A stretch of 10,288 nt of DNA from Myxococcales bacterium. Lineage in GTDB: Bacteria > Myxococcota > Myxococcia > Myxococcales > Anaeromyxobacteraceae. The translations under genes were made by a program, and so were the position numbers. Each line of letters begins with the position of its first letter. The stretch's first letter is position 1. Positions 7,109 through 10,288 of the stretch are shown here, one piece after another. The stretch lies in assembly GCA_021784995.1 (NCBI GenBank), contig JAJYHA010000465.1, positions 1 to 10,288 on the forward strand. The letters are read 5' to 3'. Below the pieces are notes generated by a model, which worked only from the letters and a program-made list of their open reading frames with translations, made no database searches and was not told where the DNA came from.

Positions 7109-7810
7109 ATGTCCCACCGGGTCGCCGCCATCGAGATCGTCCAGGACCGCACCGCCACCGCGCGCTGCGACGAGGGGTTCCTGCGGCTGAAGCGCTATCG
7201 CGCCCGCAACCGGCGGCGCGACGGCTCCCTCTCGCGCGAGTACCCCATCGACGTGATCGACCGCCCGACGCTCGACGCGGTCGCGGTCTGTCTCTGGAGC
7301 CGGGGTCCGCGAGGTGTCGAGGTGCTGACGCGCGCCGGGTTGCGCCCCGCGGCCTACTTCCGGCGGGGGCAACCCACGGCTCTCCCCGACCGGGACTACC
7401 TGCTCGTCGAGGAGCTGGTGGCGGGCGTGCTCGAGCCCGGCGAGCAGGGCCTCGACGCGATCCGGCGGCGCGCGGCCGACGAGGTGCGGGAGGAGGTGGG
7501 GCTCGCGGTGCCCCACGACCGCTTCCAGCCCCTCGGAGGACCCTTCTTCATGCTCCCGGGGATCGCCTCGGAGAAGATCCACCTGGTCGAGGCGCTGGTC
7601 GCGCGCGGCGCGGGCCCCGCGGTGATGCCGGCGCCCGGCGACGGGGACGGCTCGCCCCTCGAGGAGGGCGCGGAGCTGCGCTGGAGGGAGCTGCCCGGCG
7701 CGATCGCCGCCTGCGAGCGGGGGGAGATCGAGGACGCCAAGACCGAGATCGCGCTGCGGCGCCTCGCGGAGCGGCTTTCGGCGCCGGATCCGCTTAGATC
7801 AGCGCCATGA
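7109..7810 (+). CDS. NUDIX hydrolase, ADP-ribose pyrophosphatase-like, with divergent Nudix box
   Basis: A 233-aa protein that would cleave a nucleoside diphosphate linked to another moiety; the substrate is not known. The Nudix box lies at residues 106-132: G106-x5-E112, then the metal-binding helix with E125, E128 and E129 and the terminal G131-L132. Two features are unusual. Eleven residues instead of seven separate E112 from the REUxEE-type core, and the core Arg is Asp124. After the box, LPGIASEKIHLVEA resembles the loop and strand following the box in ADP-ribose and nucleotide-sugar pyrophosphatases, so that subgroup is my best guess. The N-terminal part (1-100) would form the first beta elements. 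No clear Shine-Dalgarno site precedes the ATG; TTAGGCT lies at 7094-7100. The stop overlaps the next start as ATGA (7807-7810), tying it translationally to the pyruvate dehydrogenase genes. Confidence 0.85.
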   Translation: MSHRVAAIEIVQDRTATARCDEGFLRLKRYRARNRRRDGSLSREYPIDVIDRPTLDAVAVCLWSRGPRGVEVLTRAGLRPAAYFRRGQPTALPDRDYLLVEELVAGVLEPGEQGLDAIRRRAADEVREEVGLAVPHDRFQPLGGPFFMLPGIASEKIHLVEALVARGAGPAVMPAPGDGDGSPLEEGAELRWRELPGAIAACERGEIEDAKTEIALRRLAERLSAPDPLRSAP

Positions 7811-8838
7811 CCGACCTCCCCCAGCCGACCGACGCGCCCACCGCCGAGATGGCAGGGCTGCTCGCGCTGTACCGCCGGATGCTCCTGCTGCGCCGGTTCG
7901 AGGAGGCCGCCGGGCGCGCCTACACGGAGGGCAAGATCGGTGGGTTCTGCCACCTCTACATCGGCCAGGAGGCCGTTGCGGTCGGCCTCCACGCAGGGCT
8001 CGATCCCGCGCGCGACTTCGTCATCAACGGCTACCGCGATCACGGCCACGCGCTCGCGTGGGGCACCGAGCCCGAACGCGTCATGGCCGAGCTGTACGGG
8101 AAGGCGAACGGGATCGCGCGCGGCAAGGGCGGCTCGATGCACATGTTCGACGTCGCTCGCCACAACCTGGGCGGCTACGGCATCGTGGGCGGCCAGATCC
8201 CGCTCGCGCTGGGCGTGGCGTTCGCACAGCGCTACGAGAAGCGGGGCGGCGTGGTGGCCTGCCTCTTCGGCGAGGCGGCCGTCAACAACGGCGCCTTCTG
8301 GGAATCGCTCAACATGGCGGCGCTGTGGAGGCTGCCGGCCGTCTTCGTCTGCGAGAACAACCGCTACGGGATGGGCACGGCCATCGAGCGCAGCTCGGCC
8401 GTGACCGAGGTGTGGCGCCGCGCGTGCGCTCACGACATCCGCGGCGAGCTGGTGGACGGCATGGACGTGCTGGCCGTGCGCGACGCCGTGGCGAGGGCAG
8501 CGGCCGAGTGCCGCCCCGAGGGAGGCCGGCCGGTGCTCCTCGAGGCGCGGACCTACCGCTACCGCGGCCACTCGATGGCCGATCCCGCCACCTACCGCAC
8601 GCGGGAGGAGGTGGAGCAGGAGAAGAGGCGCGACCCGCTCGACGTGCTGCTCGGACACCTGCGCCGTCTCGGCGCCGACCCGTCGCCGCAGGCGCTGGAG
8701 CAGGTGGAGGGCGAGGTTGGCGAGGAGGTGCAGCGGGCGCTCCGCGCGGCGGAGGAGGGGCCCGCGCCCGATCCCGCGGTCGTCTGGGACGACGTCTACG
8801 CCTCGGCGGACGATCCAGCCCTCCACCGCGAGGTCTAG
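7807..8838 (+). CDS. pdhA: Pyruvate dehydrogenase E1 component, alpha subunit
   Basis: Alpha chain (343 aa) of the thiamine-diphosphate E1 that decarboxylates pyruvate and acetylates the lipoyl group of E2, giving acetyl-CoA in the cytosolic PDH complex. Family landmarks run through the chain: the N-terminal helix with ALYRRMLLLRRFEE, HLYIGQEAVAVGL, YRDHGHALAWG, KGGSMHMF, the ThDP motif at 155-185, and the phosphorylation-loop equivalent GHSMADPATYRT with His255. The residues NRYGMGTAIER match PDH rather than branched-chain enzymes. Oddity: the ThDP/Mg motif normally reads GDG but is G155-E156-A157, followed by AVNNG; the second ligand region E183-N184-N185 keeps the family spacing of 29 residues from the Asp/Glu. 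The start overlaps the NUDIX stop (ATGA), which implies translational coupling, and there is no Shine-Dalgarno site. pdhB follows after 120 bases. Confidence 0.94.
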   Translation: MTDLPQPTDAPTAEMAGLLALYRRMLLLRRFEEAAGRAYTEGKIGGFCHLYIGQEAVAVGLHAGLDPARDFVINGYRDHGHALAWGTEPERVMAELYGKANGIARGKGGSMHMFDVARHNLGGYGIVGGQIPLALGVAFAQRYEKRGGVVACLFGEAAVNNGAFWESLNMAALWRLPAVFVCENNRYGMGTAIERSSAVTEVWRRACAHDIRGELVDGMDVLAVRDAVARAAAECRPEGGRPVLLEARTYRYRGHSMADPATYRTREEVEQEKRRDPLDVLLGHLRRLGADPSPQALEQVEGEVGEEVQRALRAAEEGPAPDPAVVWDDVYASADDPALHREV

Positions 8839-8958
8839 CGCCCGGCGGGAGCGCCGGCGCGCGGCGGCGCGCACCCGGACCGGGGGTGCGTGGGCGTCCC
8901 CTCCGCCGGCGCACCCGATTTCGTTGCGAACGACGCGGCGCGACGCCACAACCGCGGG
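8839..8958 (+). other. pdhA-pdhB spacer with hairpin and 13-base dyad
   Basis: This spacer holds a 7-bp hairpin, CGCACCC (8870-8876) with GGGTGCG (8884-8890). A second copy of GCGCACCCG (8869-8877 and 8909-8917) could compete for the same partner. A perfect dyad TCGTT-GCG-AACGA (8921-8933) sits 25 bases before the pdhB start, in the least GC-rich part of the spacer. The pdhB frame is open through this region from a GTG at 8890, but those residues do not look like E1 beta, so I treat it as non-coding. Attenuation or regulator binding is possible but unproven. Confidence 0.3.
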
Positions 8959-9939
8959 ATGCCGGTCCTCTCCTATCGCGAGGCGCTCAACCAGGCGATG
9001 CGCGAGGAGATGGCGCGCGACGGCCGCGTCTTCCTCATCGGCGAGGAGGTGGGCCGGTACAACGGCGCGTACAAGGTCTCGCAGGGCCTGCTGGAGGAGT
9101 TCGGCCCCTGGCGCGTCGTCGACGCCCCCATCTCCGAGCTCGGCTTCGCCGGGCTCGGCGTGGGCGCGGCCATCGCGGGCCTGCGCCCCATCGTCGAGTT
9201 CATGACCTGGAACTTCGCGTTGCTCGCGTACGACCAGATCGTCAACAACGCGGCGAAGATGCGCTCGATGTCGGGCGGCCAGCTCGGGTGCCCGATCGTG
9301 TTCCGAGGCGCCCAGGGCGCCGCCCACCAGCTCGCCTCCCAGCACTCCCAGGTCTTCGAGAACCTCTACGCCTACGTGCCCGGCCTGAAGGTCGCGGTCC
9401 CCGCCACGCCCCGTGACGCGAAGGGCCTGCTCAAGACCGCCATCCGGGACGACGACCCCGTCGTCTTCATGGAGTCGGAGGTGCTCTACGGCTCCCGGGG
9501 CGAGGTGGAGGCGGGCGAGGTGCTCGTCCCGTTCGGGCGGGCCGAGGTGGTGCGCGACGGCCGGGACGTGACCCTCGTGGCCTGGCAGAAGATGCGCTTC
9601 GTGGCGCTCCAGGCCGCGGAGCAGCTCGCGGCCGAAGGGATCGAGGCGGCGGTGATCGACCCGCGCACCCTCCGCCCGTTCGATCTCGAGACGGTGCTCG
9701 CCTCCGTCGCGCGCACGCACCGCTGCGTGCTGGTCGAGGAGGGGTGGCCGTGGATGGGGACGGGGGCGCAGATCGCCGACGCCGTCCAGCGCCACGGGTT
9801 CGACGATCTGGACGCGCCGGTGCTGCGCGTGACGGGACGCGACGTCCCGATGCCCTACGCGAAGCCGCTCGAGCACGCCGTGCTGCCGACCCCGGAGCGG
9901 GTCGTCGAGGCGTGCCGCAGGTCGCTCTATCGCGCGTGA
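8959..9939 (+). CDS. pdhB: Pyruvate dehydrogenase E1 component, beta subunit
   Basis: Beta chain (326 aa, normal family length) of the alpha2beta2 E1. It starts with the standard transketolase-like pyrimidine-binding domain: MPVLSYREALNQAM, then IGEEVGRYNGAYKVSQGL at 27-44. Glu60 in DAPISELGFAG is the conserved residue that activates the ThDP aminopyrimidine. His129 in ASQHSQVF is the conserved active-site histidine. The C-terminal transketolase domain carries VIDPRTLRPFD and ends with VTGRDVPMPYAKPLE, nearly identical to this segment of mitochondrial PDH E1 beta, which favours pyruvate as substrate. The ATG at 8959 is chosen because homologues begin at this MPVLSYREA motif; an upstream GTG (8890) would add 23 unrelated residues. 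There is no convincing Shine-Dalgarno site. The E2 gene begins 19 bases after the stop. Confidence 0.96.
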   Translation: MPVLSYREALNQAMREEMARDGRVFLIGEEVGRYNGAYKVSQGLLEEFGPWRVVDAPISELGFAGLGVGAAIAGLRPIVEFMTWNFALLAYDQIVNNAAKMRSMSGGQLGCPIVFRGAQGAAHQLASQHSQVFENLYAYVPGLKVAVPATPRDAKGLLKTAIRDDDPVVFMESEVLYGSRGEVEAGEVLVPFGRAEVVRDGRDVTLVAWQKMRFVALQAAEQLAAEGIEAAVIDPRTLRPFDLETVLASVARTHRCVLVEEGWPWMGTGAQIADAVQRHGFDDLDAPVLRVTGRDVPMPYAKPLEHAVLPTPERVVEACRRSLYRA

Positions 9940-9957
9940 CCCGCGCGCGAGGTCCAC

Positions 9958-10288
9958 ATGGCGAAGCCCATCCGCATGCCGAAGCTCTCCGACGAGATGA
10001 CCGAGGGCAAGATCGCCGAGTGGCTCAAGCGTGAGGGCGACGAGATCAAGGCGGGGGAGGTCGTCGCGCAGGTCGAGACGGAGAAGGCGACGCTGGACGT
10101 CGAGGCGTTCGACGCAGGCGTCCTCCTCGCCATCCTGGTCGAGCGCGGCGCGACCGCGCCGGTCGGCGCGCCGATCGCCTGGGTCGGCGCCCGGGGCGAG
10201 AAGGTGCCGGACGCGGCGCCTGCGGTTGCCGCCGCGGCTGCGCCGCCGCCCGCTCCCGCGCCACGCCCGCCGGAGCCCCCCGCGGCCG
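9958..10288 (+). CDS. pdhC: Dihydrolipoamide acetyltransferase (PDH E2), N-terminal lipoyl domain, cut by window end
   Basis: The first 110 residues of E2 are visible; the gene runs off the right edge. Residues 3-77 form a biotinyl/lipoyl domain: PIRMPKLSDEMTEGKIAEW, KREGDEIKAGEVV, then the lipoylation site ETEKATLDV with Lys43 in the hairpin turn, and a closing strand with PVGAPIAWVG. From about residue 86 the chain becomes an Ala/Pro-rich flexible linker, as expected before a peripheral-subunit-binding or further lipoyl domain. In the complex this arm carries acetyl groups from E1 to the E2 active site, where CoA accepts them. GAGG (9949-9952) lies 5 bases before the ATG. It is the third gene of the pdhA-pdhB-pdhC series, with only 18 bases after pdhB. 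The catalytic domain (HxxxDG) lies outside the window, so the E2 identity rests on the lipoyl domain and context. Confidence 0.93.
   Translation, partial: MAKPIRMPKLSDEMTEGKIAEWLKREGDEIKAGEVVAQVETEKATLDVEAFDAGVLLAILVERGATAPVGAPIAWVGARGEKVPDAAPAVAAAAAPPPAPAPRPPEPPAA

Noticed and set aside
7396..9957. An 853-codon open frame on the minus strand across the PDH genes
   Set aside because: It lies antisense to three well recognised genes, is rich in His, Arg, Asp and Gly without domain patterns, and is explained by strong G/C third-position bias keeping the opposite strand free of stops.
1..10288. CRISPR array, insertion sequence, toxin-antitoxin pair or phage-defence genes
   Set aside because: No regularly spaced repeats, transposase, terminal inverted repeats or small paired genes are visible. 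The genes are metabolic or transport genes.

Overview
The window is very GC-rich, and every supported gene lies on the plus strand. The strong G/C third-position bias, the gene repertoire and the scarcity of classical Shine-Dalgarno sites suggest a high-GC myxobacterium-like bacterium, perhaps Anaeromyxobacter or a relative. That placement is an inference from style and gene content, not from a marker gene.

Left part (1-2040): the window opens in a reading frame whose last third resembles the C-terminal domain of flagellar/type III hook-length control proteins (weak call). Its tail runs into a clear tRNA-Cys(GCA), which has a good sigma70-like promoter just upstream. Next is an NRAMP-superfamily membrane transporter. 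Its TM1 and TM6 metal-site motifs are not those of Mn/Fe transporters and resemble the NRAMP-related magnesium transporters. A strong GC hairpin follows it.

Middle (2041-6991): a stand-alone cytoplasmic bis-MGD molybdenum/tungsten oxidoreductase catalytic subunit carries a [4Fe-4S] site and a probable Cys ligand to the metal, with no partner subunits next to it. After a structured leader comes a complete aconitase B (acnB), with its three cluster cysteines spaced exactly as in the E. coli enzyme.

Right part (6992-10288): after a hairpin-rich spacer comes a probable operon. It holds a NUDIX hydrolase with a divergent Nudix box, then pyruvate dehydrogenase E1 alpha (start overlapping the NUDIX stop as ATGA), E1 beta, and the lipoyl domain of E2, which is cut by the window edge. 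The E1 alpha thiamine-diphosphate motif has Glu in place of the metal-binding Asp.

The right half therefore covers pyruvate to acetyl-CoA (PDH) and citrate to isocitrate (AcnB). I do not see a convincing undescribed multi-gene system. The points most worth a second look are changed active-site motifs in otherwise recognisable enzymes, the NUDIX-PDH coupling, and several structured intergenic regions.
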